Shown here one piece after another: positions 36,683 to 47,350 of a stretch of 64,000 bases of DNA. A program made the translations under genes and the position numbers. The notes below the pieces were generated by a model. That model was not told the origin of the DNA. It made no database searches and saw only the letters and a list, made by a program, of their open reading frames with translations. The stretch is from assembly GCA_905182985.1 (NCBI GenBank), contig CAJJDN010000109.1:186001-250000 (forward strand), given 5' to 3'. The DNA comes from Paramecium sonneborni. Lineage: Eukaryota > Ciliophora > Oligohymenophorea > Peniculida > Parameciidae. Numbering within the stretch: the first letter of the stretch is position 1; the number at the start of each line of letters is the position of its first letter.

Positions 36683-38857
36683 TGTTTTTATTTTATAAAA
36701 TATATGCGCAACATTGTTATATATTAATTATTATAAAAGTACAAATTTTTAATATTAAACAAGTATTTAATCTATTGTCTTTTATTAATTAATAACATAT
36801 CTTTAATTTTAGATTCTTATAGAGTAATTAAATATCAGAATAATTTAATTGTATTTTATAACAAAAGAAAAAAGTCTTAAGTTATACTTTATTATTTAAG
36901 GATTATTATGTTAGTCGAGACTCAACTGCATATTTATTTAGACTGAATTATTAATATTTACTTTATATATTTTTTGTAAAAACGATTAATCGCATAGTGA
37001 CTCTTTCCTAACTATCTTGATCTTCATCTATTAATTTATGTTATTTTAATGTTTGAATTTCAATTCTAAGTGTCTTTCTCCTTATCAATAAGAGAAACAT
37101 TTATCATTAAATATTTGTTTTCACCTTTTGAATTGACTTCAAATCATTTTTCAATTTTGATGAGGATTATTTACTTTGAAACTCTAAATGAAAAATAGAA
37201 TTAAGCTAATTTATTAATATAAGTAATTAAAATATTTTGAATTCATAAATAAGAAAATGTTTAATAGTTGTTTTTATAATATGCTAGTAGCTTAAATGGT
37301 TTATGAGCTTAATTTTAAACGATCAAATTAGATAAATACATATTTTTTAATATATGAGTGAATTCTTCATTTCATTTTTAAATTTAGCTCAAATAATAAC
37401 CAATATATTAAATAATGAGATTGGGATATCATCGTACAGAAATTGTAGGAGAATTGGATAGTATCATTTTAATATGTGAATTAACTATCTATTATATATA
37501 CAACGGTTTATAAAATCTAACTAAAAATTAATGAACATAATATTTTGTTAAATTTCTCCGAAAATAGAATACTAATGAATTATTAGTAATATGCTGATCT
37601 TTTATGCACTCATTTATTTAATATTCTTGTTCTATTTTAAAAAGTTTGTAATAATGAAAGATTCTTTAAAATTATACTCTATATATATTGATTATCTTAG
37701 ATATAATCATAATTTGCAAAAATAGAATATTTATATAGTATCTATCTTTATATGATAATTCTTGTTATAAATTATTAATCATTGTTAGATCATATATTTG
37801 TAAATTATTAACCTAATGCAAAATACCAAACTTATCCAGAAATCTCATAATCTTTTTCTTTTTATAATTATAACAATTCATCGACCAGATTCTTACCCAT
37901 AGATAATTCATACACCTTAATATTTTCATCAAAATCTAAATTTTATTATTAATNCTTTATTATTTAAGGATTATTATGTTAGTCGAGACTCAACTGCATA
38001 TTTATTTAGACTGAATTATTAATATTTACTTTATATATTTTTTGTAAAAACGATTAATCGCATAGTGACTCTTTCCTAACTATCTTGATCTTCATCTATT
38101 AATTTATGTTATTTTAATGTTTGAATTTCAATTCTAAGTGTCTTTCTCCTTATCAATAAGAGAAACATTTATCATTAAATATTTGTTTTCACCTTTTGAA
38201 TTGACTTCAAATCATTTTTCAATTTTGATGAGGATTATTTACTTTGAAACTCTAAATGAAAAATAGAATTAAGCTAATTTATTAATATAAGTAATTAAAA
38301 TATTTTGAATTCATAAATAAGAAAATGTTTAATAGTTGTTTTTATAATATGCTAGTAGCTTAAATGGTTTATGAGCTTAATTTTAAACGATCAAATTAGA
38401 TAAATACATATTTTTTAATATATGAGTGAATTCTTCATTTCATTTTTAAATTTAGCTCAAATAATAACCAATATATTAAATAATGAGATTGGGATATCAT
38501 CGTACAGAAATTGTAGGAGAATTGGATAGTATCATTTTAATATGTGAATTAACTATCTATTATATATACAACGGTTTATAAAATCTAACTAAAAATTAAT
38601 GAACATAATATTTTGTTAAATTTCTCCGAAAATAGAATACTAATGAATTATTAGTAATATGCTGATCTTTTATGCACTCATTTATTTAATATTCTTGTTC
38701 TATTTTAAAAAGTTTGTAATAATGAAAGATTCTTTAAAATTATACTCTATATATATTGATTATCTTAGATATAATCATAATTTGCAAAAATAGAATATTT
38801 ATATAGTATCTATCTTTATATGATAATTCTTGTTATAAATTATTAATCATTGTTAGA
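36683..38857. other. Long region without a confident gene
   Basis: This stretch contains the first repeat copy and most of the second. On the minus strand, short frames read like protein near 38060-38280 (e.g. KYLMINVSLIDKEKDT, then RIEIQTLKQHKLIDEDQDSQERV in a shifted frame), which may be a remnant of a gene. No single frame with plausible introns covers it and I recognise no family. Confidence 0.35.
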
Positions 38858-39021
38858 TCATATATTTGTAAATTATTAACCTAATGCAAAATACCAAACT
38901 TATCCAGAAATCTCATAATCTTTTTCTTTTTATAATTATAACAATTCATCGACCAGATTCTTACCCATAGATAATTCATACACCTTAATATTTTCATCAA
39001 AATCTAAATTTTATTATTAAT
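36887..39021. repeat. Perfect 1067-bp direct repeat around N at 37954 (assembly join)
   Basis: Bases 36887-37953 recur exactly at 37955-39021 with one N between the copies. The second copy carries the 3' end of the Nudix gene; the first carries an orphan copy of that 3' end (minus strand, 37790-37953). Confidence 0.9.
37790..37953 (-). pseudogene. Duplicate 3' end of the Nudix gene, truncated by the N
   Basis: Identical to 38858-39021. It encodes the last part of the Nudix protein and is cut at the assembly gap. It should not be counted as a separate gene. Confidence 0.8.
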
Positions 39022-39454
39022 GTTAATTTAGTTCAGAATCTCCATCTATATCAACTATGAAATTGTAACAATATTCATTCGATTTCCAAGGATCAACTTT
39101 TGTGATAATTTAATTATGATGACATTAGCTTAATGTGGCAGTGTAACCTGTTTCTTCTTTTAATTCTCTTATTCCATTTTCAAGTTGAGTTCCTTCTTTA
39201 TCAATTAATCCTCCAGGAAATTCCAAACAATATTTACGTATAGGAGGTCTGAAATTAGCAACTATTATTATTGAATTAGATTTATTCATATATTTTACTA
39301 TTGGTATAACTCTTACTCCTCCTCTATATCCTTAAGGTTTCTCTGTATATTCCCAAACTTTTTATTTTTCTTTAATTTTATAAAATAGAAGTTTGAAATT
39401 TAACCATTTTCCAGCATGCACTAATTATTCTGTTGCTTAAGTATTTTAATTCAT
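38858..39454 (-). CDS. Nudix hydrolase, ADP-ribose pyrophosphatase (NUDT5) type
   Basis: 198 aa, no intron. It follows the NUDT5 order: LVHAGKWLNFKLLFYKI, KPQGYRGGVRVIPIV, IVANFRPPIRKYCLEFPGG, Nudix box LIDKEGTQLENGIRELKEE, TGY, then QVWYFALG near the end. These enzymes split nucleoside diphosphate-X substrates such as ADP-ribose using the REXXEE glutamates, which are present (RELKEE). The conserved Glu between the first Gly and the REL of the box is Gly here at the expected spacing. The start was chosen because the alignment to the family begins right there; an upstream short frame (39485-39610) is probably unrelated. The 3' part lies in the duplicated block. Confidence 0.88.
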
Positions 39455-40059
39455 TTATGTTATAATATAAATAAAATCTAAGATTCAAAACTTAATTTTA
39501 AACACTTTTGTATCATAATTAAATAAATTTGACTGTTTATTATAATCATAATTGATTCTCATAAAAGAAAATCCTGGTATTTGTGTATCAGAATGTATTG
39601 GATACTTCATTTATAAATTGTAAATGTGTAAATATATAACCAAATATCATATAATATTGATTTGAATTTAAATAGAACGATAAAATTGAGCATTTTCATT
39701 TATCAGAAGAGTAGTAAATAATTCGATTCTAAACTTTATATATACAATTCTTATTTGTTCCAAGCATAGAATAGAAAGAGGGTATTTAATAAAAAAATAA
39801 TTTTAAATACTTTGTAATGATGAGAATAGATCACAATATTGCTTAGAATTAATTAGATGATAAATTAATAGTTCATTATAATGATATTAGAAAAATAGCA
39901 ATATTTATTGATCATTCTACTACCTTTAATTAAATAAATGAAAATAAATCAGTAATATTGAATATACAATTAATCAGACCATGAGTTCAGTGAATTTAGA
40001 TTATTAATGAATATTTGAGAATTTTATTCTTATAATAATAAATTATCAAAGCTAAATAA
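39455..40059. other. Spacer with two doubtful small frames
   Basis: Between the Nudix gene and 40060 there is a 41-codon minus frame (39610-39485) and a 55-codon plus frame (39817-39984, starting MMRIDHNIAQ). Either could be a small gene or chance; neither has a recognisable feature. Confidence 0.3.
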
Positions 40060-40413
40060 ATGTCCAGTGCAGCTTCTGTAAAAAATGCTATATCACCAAT
40101 TGAATCAATTGAACTTCTAAAATTAATTAAATCACTCAGAGATTTTACCTTTACGGCTATACAATCTAACTTTAGATATTATGTACCTAGAGAATTGATT
40201 TATTCATTTTCTACTTCTGTAAAAAAGGGAATTTTTAAACTTTTTAAGAATTTTCAGTTTTCACTATAATGCAAGAGGCTGATAGATGAATACATCAAAG
40301 AATTAATTAGAAAGAGATGCAGTCGATTATTTATATCAAAAGGTATTCTATATTTTAAATAAATCCATATTAATTTATTAATAAATTATTTTTTAGGATC
40401 AGTGAATTTCTGA
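40060..40413 (+). CDS. Small hypothetical protein
   Basis: 117 aa from ATG 40060 to TGA 40411-40413. The first 70 codons contain no TAA or TAG. The N-terminus is Ser/Ala-rich, then helical (ESIELLKLIKSLRDF), followed by basic helical sequence (LIDEYIKELIRKRCSRLF). A 54-nt GTA...TAG segment near the 3' end (40343-40396) is in phase and could be a long intron or coding. I do not recognise the family. Confidence 0.45.
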
Positions 40414-40539
40414 ACCATCAAATTTTTTTAAGTTTTTGTCGTACAAAAAAATAATTCAATATAAATTAATAAGAAAATATATTACAAAGGGAGTGATAGA
40501 TTAGAATTATATAGAAAAAAAGTGTATAAATAAAGGTTT

Positions 40540-41104
40540 TCAGGAATGTTGTGTTTTCTTTAAACTTGATTGACATATCTTTAGATTTGTTAATAACTTC
40601 TTATTTCTAAAAAACCTATTGAAAGTTTGAAAATGTTTGTCATCTTCTATATTATAAGGTTACGAATAATCGTTTTGATCATCGAATACGATTTATTTAG
40701 AGGGGAAATATTTTTTGAATAGTTTTTTACTTGACGAGGCATAAGAAATGGCAGTTTTTATTACCTCCTCATTTTCGATTGGTTGTCTTTATCCTGGAAA
40801 TCCCCTTTAATAGAAACAAAAGTTACCCAAACCTAGCTTTGTACAATTACAAAAACTAGCCAACAGAAGATTGTTTTTCTTCTATTAGTATTTTTTTAAC
40901 TCTTAGGTCTTAATTATCATCCCATATCTCAAATTCTTCATCTGCACTTACTTGGCTATCAGTAATTGATAATATAGACTGTCTACAAGTGATGCTAGTC
41001 TATTTTGATATCACTTGTATTGGTTAGATTTAGATTATACTATTATAAAATTGTTCTTAATATTTCTTTGCTTTATTTGTTAAAGATTAACAAGTTAGAC
41101 TCAT
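40540..41104 (-). CDS. Degenerate CxC-motif protein
   Basis: 181 aa; exon 1 is 41104-40901, exon 2 is 40881-40540, and between them a 19-nt segment that starts GTT and ends TAG. Both exons are in phase and the protein reads sensibly across the junction. Exon 2 opens with ASFCNCTKLGLGNFCFY, which lines up with the CxCxxCG motif found elsewhere in this window but has Leu where the third Cys should be. The remainder is Lys/Ser/Gln-rich (SSSKKLFKKYFPSKQ). Unknown function; relation to the CxCxxCG family is a visual inference. The GTT 5' splice site is unusual, so a frameshift is the alternative explanation. Confidence 0.5.
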
Positions 41105-41520
41105 TTAAAGGGATTAGTATTGAGTGTTATTTTTTGAATTATTTTTTAAGGATTTGATACGGAAGGTTTAGGAACTTTTCATTAATTAATAAATATAAAT
41201 ACTTATTTACTATTATCTTATATAAGGTCTTCTGTCATCAAATCTTTAATATAATTTAATTAGTATTATGATAGATTTTAATATAATATCACTTCATTAT
41301 GTATCTTTTAAATATAAAATTAGAATATGTTGAAAAACCTAAATATATTTAAATTTTTGATCTTAAAAGTAAGGTTAAGTTTTTATAAAATTAAATAAGT
41401 ATTAATATATGGCAAATTTACAAAAGATAAACAAGTATAACTAAATTCATCATATTCTAAATAAGTATTATAAAATATACTTATTCTTAATAAATTAATA
41501 ACTACTTAAGCTTTATTCAG
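41105..41520. other. AT-rich spacer, nothing recognised
   Basis: About 0.4 kb upstream of both the CxC-motif gene (minus) and the FtsJ-like pseudogene (plus). No frame, repeat or RNA gene seen. Confidence 0.4.
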
Positions 41521-42034
41521 AATATTTAGGATATTTATAATAGGAAAGCTAAGGAAGTTTAATTTAAATTGAGATCAGTATAAATAGATAATTCTTTAGA
41601 TAGATTGAAAGATAAATAGATTTATGTGAAGCTCCATGTAGTTGGTCATAAATTTTGGTTAAGAAATTGACAAAAAAGAATTTCCTTCCATCTGAGAATT
41701 GTTGAATAGTATCTTGGGATGGTTCGATTAGATTAGGTTACATAGATATAATGAGAGATCACTAAAAAATGACTGTTGATGAAATCTTAAAAAGTTTATA
41801 ATTGGATGGATCACCTGATATTATAGGTTTTCATAATATTGATTATTAAATTTAATCTTAATTGATAGTTGCTGTTTAATGATTTTAAGGAATAATGGAA
41901 TTATTGTTGCAAAAATATTTACAGGATCTGATATCAAATTATTGCATTTATAATTTAAGTTGTTCTTCATATAGCATATTTCATTAAACCTAAATCAAGT
42001 AAAGCTTTAAGTGTCGAATACTTTATTGTATAAT
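41521..42034 (+). pseudogene. FtsJ/Trm7-type RNA 2'-O-methyltransferase pseudogene
   Basis: The pieces of an FtsJ methyltransferase occur in the right order but in different frames. They are DIYNRKAKEV (family: DIYYRxAKE), IDLCEAPCSWSQILVKKL (SAM-binding motif, usually VDLCAAPGSWSQVL), GSPDIIGFHNIDYQIQSQL (usually GAPDVTGLHD...), NNGIIVAKIFTGSDIKLL, QFKLFF, and IKPKSSKALSVEYFIV (usually AKPRSSRNSSIEAFVV). A TGA interrupts after the first motif block, the GVTQIQGDIT equivalent carries TGA at the Gly, and at least two further frame changes are not explained by GT...AG introns. Trm7/FTSJ1 methylates tRNA anticodon-loop riboses; an intact paralogue presumably exists elsewhere in the genome. Confidence 0.72.
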
Positions 42035-42254
42035 AAATATTTATCCATTACTTTAAATATTTTTACAATACACTCTTAAAATATCAATGAAACACCTTTA
42101 TACTTTTTTGTAGAAAATCGAATAAACTGAAAAATAATATAAGAAAATATTGATTAAGAAACAGAAAAACAAGAAGTCAAATATTATAAATTTATTACAT
42201 ATGGAGATTTATCTGGATTTGATGAAAATTGAGTATAAAATTAAATTTCACATT

Positions 42255-42548
42255 TCATTACTATGCTGTGAAATATTTACTCTCAATGTCTTTAAGAAGT
42301 TTTGGTTCAATTTTTGTAGGAATCTAAGCTTTAGGTGTAGAAGGTGTAACAGATTCAATATTTGATTCAGATTTCATATTCTAATTGGATTCTTTCTAAG
42401 TGGTTAACCATCTTTAATAGTATTCATTTTTTTTTTTGCCTTCTTTTGATTCTGAATATGATTTATGATCAAGAGATGAAACCCTCTTTCTATTCTATAA
42501 TGCTTTCACATGAAACCTATTATTCATTATTCCCAAATTATTATTCAT
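42255..42548 (-). CDS. Small hypothetical protein, Ser/Lys-rich
   Basis: 97 aa, ATG at 42548-42546, TGA at 42257-42255, no intron. Sequence is polar and basic, with runs such as SESKEGKKKNEYYQRW and a Ser/Thr/Pro patch (SVTPSTPKAQ). It reads as protein on this strand, whereas the plus frames opposite it are poor. No family is recognised and disordered structure is likely. It could be an exon of a larger gene. Confidence 0.45.
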
Positions 42549-42946
42549 TAAATAATTATATTATTGTTTTTTTAAATATTTAAAGAACTTTCAAATAATC
42601 CTAAAAGATGGACAACAAGATAAATTGAGAATTCATAAATTCAAATTTAACTTTTTTTAATGTTAAATTCTTAAACATAATTAGGTTTATTGTTAATGAA
42701 AAATATAAAAAGATTTTTTTAAATTATACCAGAAAATTAATCAAATAAAAATTTTTTAAAATCAAAAAGAATTTTTAATGCAATTTTATCTTAAAAAGGA
42801 CTCAACAATTTGTAAATCTTCAATTCAAAAAATAAAAAAAATATTTAAGGTGATTATTCTAGAGATACTTAAAAATTTTAAACTCAATTTCCAAAATTAA
42901 TTAAAAGATTAATTTTATCAACAAAAGTAAAATTGGTTGTTGATGT

Positions 42947-44313
42947 ATGAAATTATATAAAAAACATTTAACAGATAGAAAACCATTAAAAAACGTCAGT
43001 ATGATGAATAAATTTAAGTAAATTTATGATAATTCTTAATCAATCGAAAATAACAGGATGGCTTTATATATTGAAACATTATGTATTTAATTGGTAGGAT
43101 TTAATATGAAAAAGGATTAAGAACTTATACATTAAATTGATTCCTTTGATGAATTACTCTTAGAAATACCTTTAAAAATTAAATTAAGAAACTCTATAAA
43201 GAAATAAAATATGTAACAATGAAAATGAAAAAGATAAGTTTTTTTTCAAATTAGACAAGGAATTTAAGCTTTTACATTTATATCAACCTTTAATCTTTTT
43301 TATCGAAAGTTGATTAATATGTTAAGGTGTATAAATAACAGCCTCAAAATCTTTATTTTAGTCTTTAATAATCCTCAACTTCTTATACTTTTTGGATTAA
43401 TGTAAAATAGCTCAATAAAGTAAAACTATATTTCCTCTAAAAAATAATTACAAAAAATCTATTATTTATAATAATTGAAAGATATCTTTTCTTTTTTACT
43501 TTCAAACTGCTTTTAAGGATTTAGAATTAATAGACTATAAACTAATAGTAGTTACATTATTTGATGAATATCAATACACTATGATATCTTAATTTTAACA
43601 ACAATTAAAATTACATATTGTACTAGTACAAAAACAACTTTAGAGATTGCTACAATTTTATTTTGACTATAATTATTTAGATCCAAATGTAAAACTTTAA
43701 TCAGAAAGCTATGTATAAGAATACAATTATATAAATATACTAGATTAGTCTTATAATAATAATGCCTCTTAAAAAAGAGTTGCATCATATACCCAGACTA
43801 TTACAAGACCATATACTATTAAACTTAATGAAGGTACATAAATTAAAAATTAAACTATTTATCATTTATTAAATTAAAACCTAATAAATGATAAAATTAA
43901 AAGATTAAGTCTTCTTATCCAAACATTACTGAATGAAATTATCATTAGTTCATTTAAACTTTTTGCAGATTAACTGAAAAATTATAAATCATTATTAGTA
44001 TTAAACAAATTATACTAATAAATACAGAAGAGCCAAAGTGTTAAACTCAAAAATAAATGGATTTCTATTATTGATTTAACTCAATAAAGAAAATAAGATG
44101 TAATAATTTAGTAAAGTAGTTGAAATATGTATGATAAATGATTTTAAATCTTTAAATTAAAAATTTTAGGATTCTTTTACTTATGGTGATAAACCAATTT
44201 ATAAACCTAATGTTAAATAACTTAAATTTTTTAATCAAATAGTAAATATTTTTCAGTAATAAATTAGGAAATAAGAAATAAATAAATCTGATGAAATAGA
44301 TTAATTTTATTGA
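42947..44313 (+). pseudogene. Disrupted unrecognised gene
   Basis: Three consecutive protein-like frames cover the region. The first runs from ATG 42947 (MKLYKKHLTDRKPLKN...), through a helical segment (DSFDELLLEIPLKIKL) and a likely 26-nt intron ending AAG at about 43212-43237. The second spans about 43480-44123 (KLIVVTLFDEYQYTMISQF, ASYTQTITRPYTIKL). The third runs about 44090-44313 (DSFTYGDKPIYKPNVKQL). The last two junctions have no intron of normal size in the right phase, so at least two frameshifts are needed. It is either a decayed gene or one with assembly errors. No known domain is recognised; the plus frame beyond 44313 opposes a real minus gene. Confidence 0.45.
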
Positions 44314-44463
44314 ATATATCAAATCTTTTCATAGAATTCATAAAATAGAATAAGAAATGAAAGGAAAAACTTAATATAAGTTTTTAATTTAAATTTATGT
44401 CAGTAATCGTTAAAAAGGAAATAATGTTAAAATTGATTTAAAAGAAAATTGTTTTAAAAAGTT

Positions 44464-46129
44464 TCATGATTTTTATGTAAACTTATTAAAAGCATAATGG
44501 AATTTTATTTCTTTAGTTTTAATCTTTGCTTCGTCATCTTCAATTGGATTTTAAGTATACAAATTATCGAAAGGAAGAGGACAATATCCAGAGGAATTAT
44601 AAATTTGTGATAGCGAATTGAGAAATATCTATCCTTTTTACAATTTTTTAGAATACACTAAATATTATATAGAGTATTAAATTACCTGAGTTATAGACTA
44701 TTGTTGCAATAGGATAATAAGATTAAAGAGCATAAATATTTTTAGACATACTTGTTAGAGCATAATATTTATCAGCAACTTTTAAAGCTTAAAATTCATC
44801 AGTAGAGAAAATTTAATTTTTTGACCATAAAGATAATACTTTAGATTATCCTTCTAAATAATTTTACCATTCTATTTATAATTAATTTAAGTGATCTGAA
44901 TCAAAAAGTTAAATAAATTCAATAAAATACTGTCTACATTATTCCGCTTAAATATTTTTTAATTTAAATTTTTTTAATCCGTTTGAAATTGAAGAATTAG
45001 ATTAAATAATTGTTCTTTCTTTAGGTGTGAGATGCTTACAAAAAATATACCATGCTCTAGGTAAACTATCTTCATCTGTTTTATGGGATTAAGTCAAATA
45101 TCTTAAAATTACTGATAATTTTCTGAGCAGTAAAAGATGTTTACTATGATTTTCAAGATAATTAGAAATAATAAAAAATGAGTGATCTACACAATTACAC
45201 CCTGTCCATCTAACACGAAAAGGAAACTTTTTAACACCTATTCCAATATCATCTCCAAATACCCAAGATGGCTTTAATTATTTTCTTTTCTCTTTTTATT
45301 TATTTTATATATCTTATGATATTTCAGACCTCATTTCTCCTTAAAAACATTATTCCATTATTTAATTTATTTTTACTTTCATGCGATATCTTTCTCGGTC
45401 ATTCAACTTTTTAGCCCCAAATTTTTAATAAAGCTATAATCCTTATTCATCTGCTTTTTCTATTACTTATTAGTAATTCTTTTTAAAAAAATCTATTTCT
45501 TCATTGTACTTTATTATTTTTATATTAACAATCCTAAGAAAGCTCAAGTTAAATTTTAGCAAAAGCATATTATAGTTAAATACTTAATTCTTTTCTTTTA
45601 GATTAGATCCTAATTGGAAAATCTTATCTTTTAAAAATTTAAGCTATTCTAATATCATAGGTATGCAAGCAGTAATATCAATCATAGTTTTAAAATAGTC
45701 ATTTAAAACTTCCCCAAACCATTATAATTTTAAGTCACCATTTAGACCCAAATTGTAATTTAGACTTTTACCTAAGTTTCAAATTTTATTAATTAATACC
45801 ATCAGCCTCAAGTTTATAAAAAACCCCATTTTATTTTCCTTGACCTAAATTGCACATTGATACAAATCTTGTCCAAAATCCAAATGCATCAATTATAGTT
45901 TCATTTGCTGTTAGAGAAACCTATATTTAAATAGTTTTTTAACTTTTGTTATCCGAAAAAGTATTATCCTATTACTATCAACTTATTTATATAATTAATG
46001 AACATCTTTTATCAAATTGTTCACAACAAATATCAATTATGTGAGCTCTATTGATAAAGTTCCTGTTTTCAAAAATTAAAAGTCTTCAAATGCTAAATTG
46101 TTTGTCTCATCTGAAGAAACGCATCCCAT
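44464..46129 (-). CDS. Hypothetical protein with MGC N-terminus
   Basis: 526 aa, four exons; introns (forward) 45975-46003, 45772-45799 and 44658-44685, all in phase. The first intron begins GTT instead of GTA. The start is MGCVSS, a strong myristoylation/palmitoylation context. The middle is rich in aromatic residues and helices (IDAFGFWTRFVSMCNLGQGK, WVFGDDIGIGVKKFPF, RWTGCNCVDHSFFIISNYL), and LTPKERT follows. I recognise no family, although the conserved look of these blocks suggests a real domain. The tail is polar (GYCPLPFDNLYTQNPIEDDE). Membrane attachment is inferred only from the N-terminus. Confidence 0.7.
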
Positions 46130-46655
46130 ATTTTATTATTATTTATGCTACATCTAACATCAATAAATAAAATTTCACTATGAATTTATCAAATCAATCT
46201 TTTTATATATTTCAAATCTTACAAAATTATATTTTTAGAAGAAATAAGTATCGATATGATATCAATTCATAAATTTTATACAACTCCTTTTTTAAAGTTA
46301 ACTTATTTTAATTATCCAAGAAAATATATATATAATTAAAATCGAAAAAACACTTTAAATTATTTAGCAAAAAACAAAATAAAAATTCTACTTATCTAAA
46401 CATTTTGTTACTCATATTAAAAATTAATATAGCGTTCAAAATATCCTTAAATATTTCTTTTCTTTTTAACTGTTAGATTATTATTATTCTGATAATTTTT
46501 AATTTAAAACATGTTTACATCGACTCTATAAATAATATTATCATTAAGTCCATATCATCCAAATTCTATAATAGTTTTTATTTATTGGGAAATATAAAAT
46601 TAGATCTAAAAATATTGTTATTATTTTTAATAATAATAATTATACACAATAATAA
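46130..46655. other. AT-rich spacer, nothing recognised
   Basis: About 0.5 kb upstream of the MGC protein and downstream of the small membrane protein. I see no sustained frame, RNA gene or repeat beyond simple A/T runs. Confidence 0.4.
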
Positions 46656-47079
46656 TCATTTTTATTACTAATTTTTATCTTATTATCTCTAATTAAAAAT
46701 ATCTATTGTTTCTTTTTCAAAGTAAGGGAAAATGATATTATTTTTACTAATATTTTATATATAGAGCCTAGCTAAATTGCTATCTTTAGAATCCTTTTGA
46801 ACAAACTTTTCAAAATCTTTATTGAGATTGTAATGGAAAATCATTAGACAAGAAATTACACTGCTAAATCTAACCTTTATTATATATAAAGTATTCAATT
46901 ACAGTATTTTTTAATACGCTCTATCTGAAAATATAGTAAACATTTACAAAAGAGGGTACAAAAACTAATGCTAATGTTGAATAGAGAGAATTTCTGAAAT
47001 CAATTTCTAAAGAATTTCTAGCATAGACTTTCCATAGTTAAGTATAATTTTCTAACTCTTTCTTATAATCTTCTTACAT
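46656..47079 (-). CDS. Small probable membrane protein, unrecognised
   Basis: 131 aa; exon 1 is 47079-46903, a 28-nt intron lies at 46875-46902 (3' end AAG), and exon 2 is 46874-46656. The N-terminus is charged (MQEDYKKELENYTQLW), then two hydrophobic segments (SLYSTLALVFVPSFVNVYYIF and VRFSSVISCLMIF region), then a polar C-terminal tail ending in Gln/Lys. It looks like a two-helix membrane protein. The family is not recognised. The intron is needed because the unspliced frame meets TGA while the spliced one stays protein-like. Confidence 0.55.
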
Positions 47080-47350
47080 AAATAAAAAAATAAATAAATA
47101 TTTAAATATATTATAATAATCTTGATGTCCTGTTTTTCTAATAGAATGCTTGGTGATAAAGATTAAGAAGTTAATTGAAAGAATAATTATGGATTATATT
47201 ATTATATGATTTTGAATTCAATTAATAGATAATTTATTGTTGTATTAGATAATACAAATAAGAAACAAAACAAATTTAGATTGATTGAATATTTTAGAAT
47301 AAAAAGTTTTTAATTAATTTTGGAAAGTATAAAACATTAATTTATTAACG

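Noticed and set aside
39485..39610. 41-codon frame upstream of the Nudix gene as its 5' exon
   Set aside because: The Nudix family alignment is complete from the ATG at 39454, and no suitable splice joins the two frames.
18380..43480. UGA read as an amino acid in several interrupted genes
   Set aside because: Trp is encoded by TGG throughout and well-conserved genes all terminate at TGA; the interrupted loci also show frameshifts or lost motifs, so decay or errors are simpler.
44314..44700. Continuing plus-strand open frame opposite the 3' end of the MGC gene
   Set aside because: The minus strand encodes the spliced C-terminus of the 44464-46129 protein with better composition and an in-phase intron; the plus frame is taken as a shadow.
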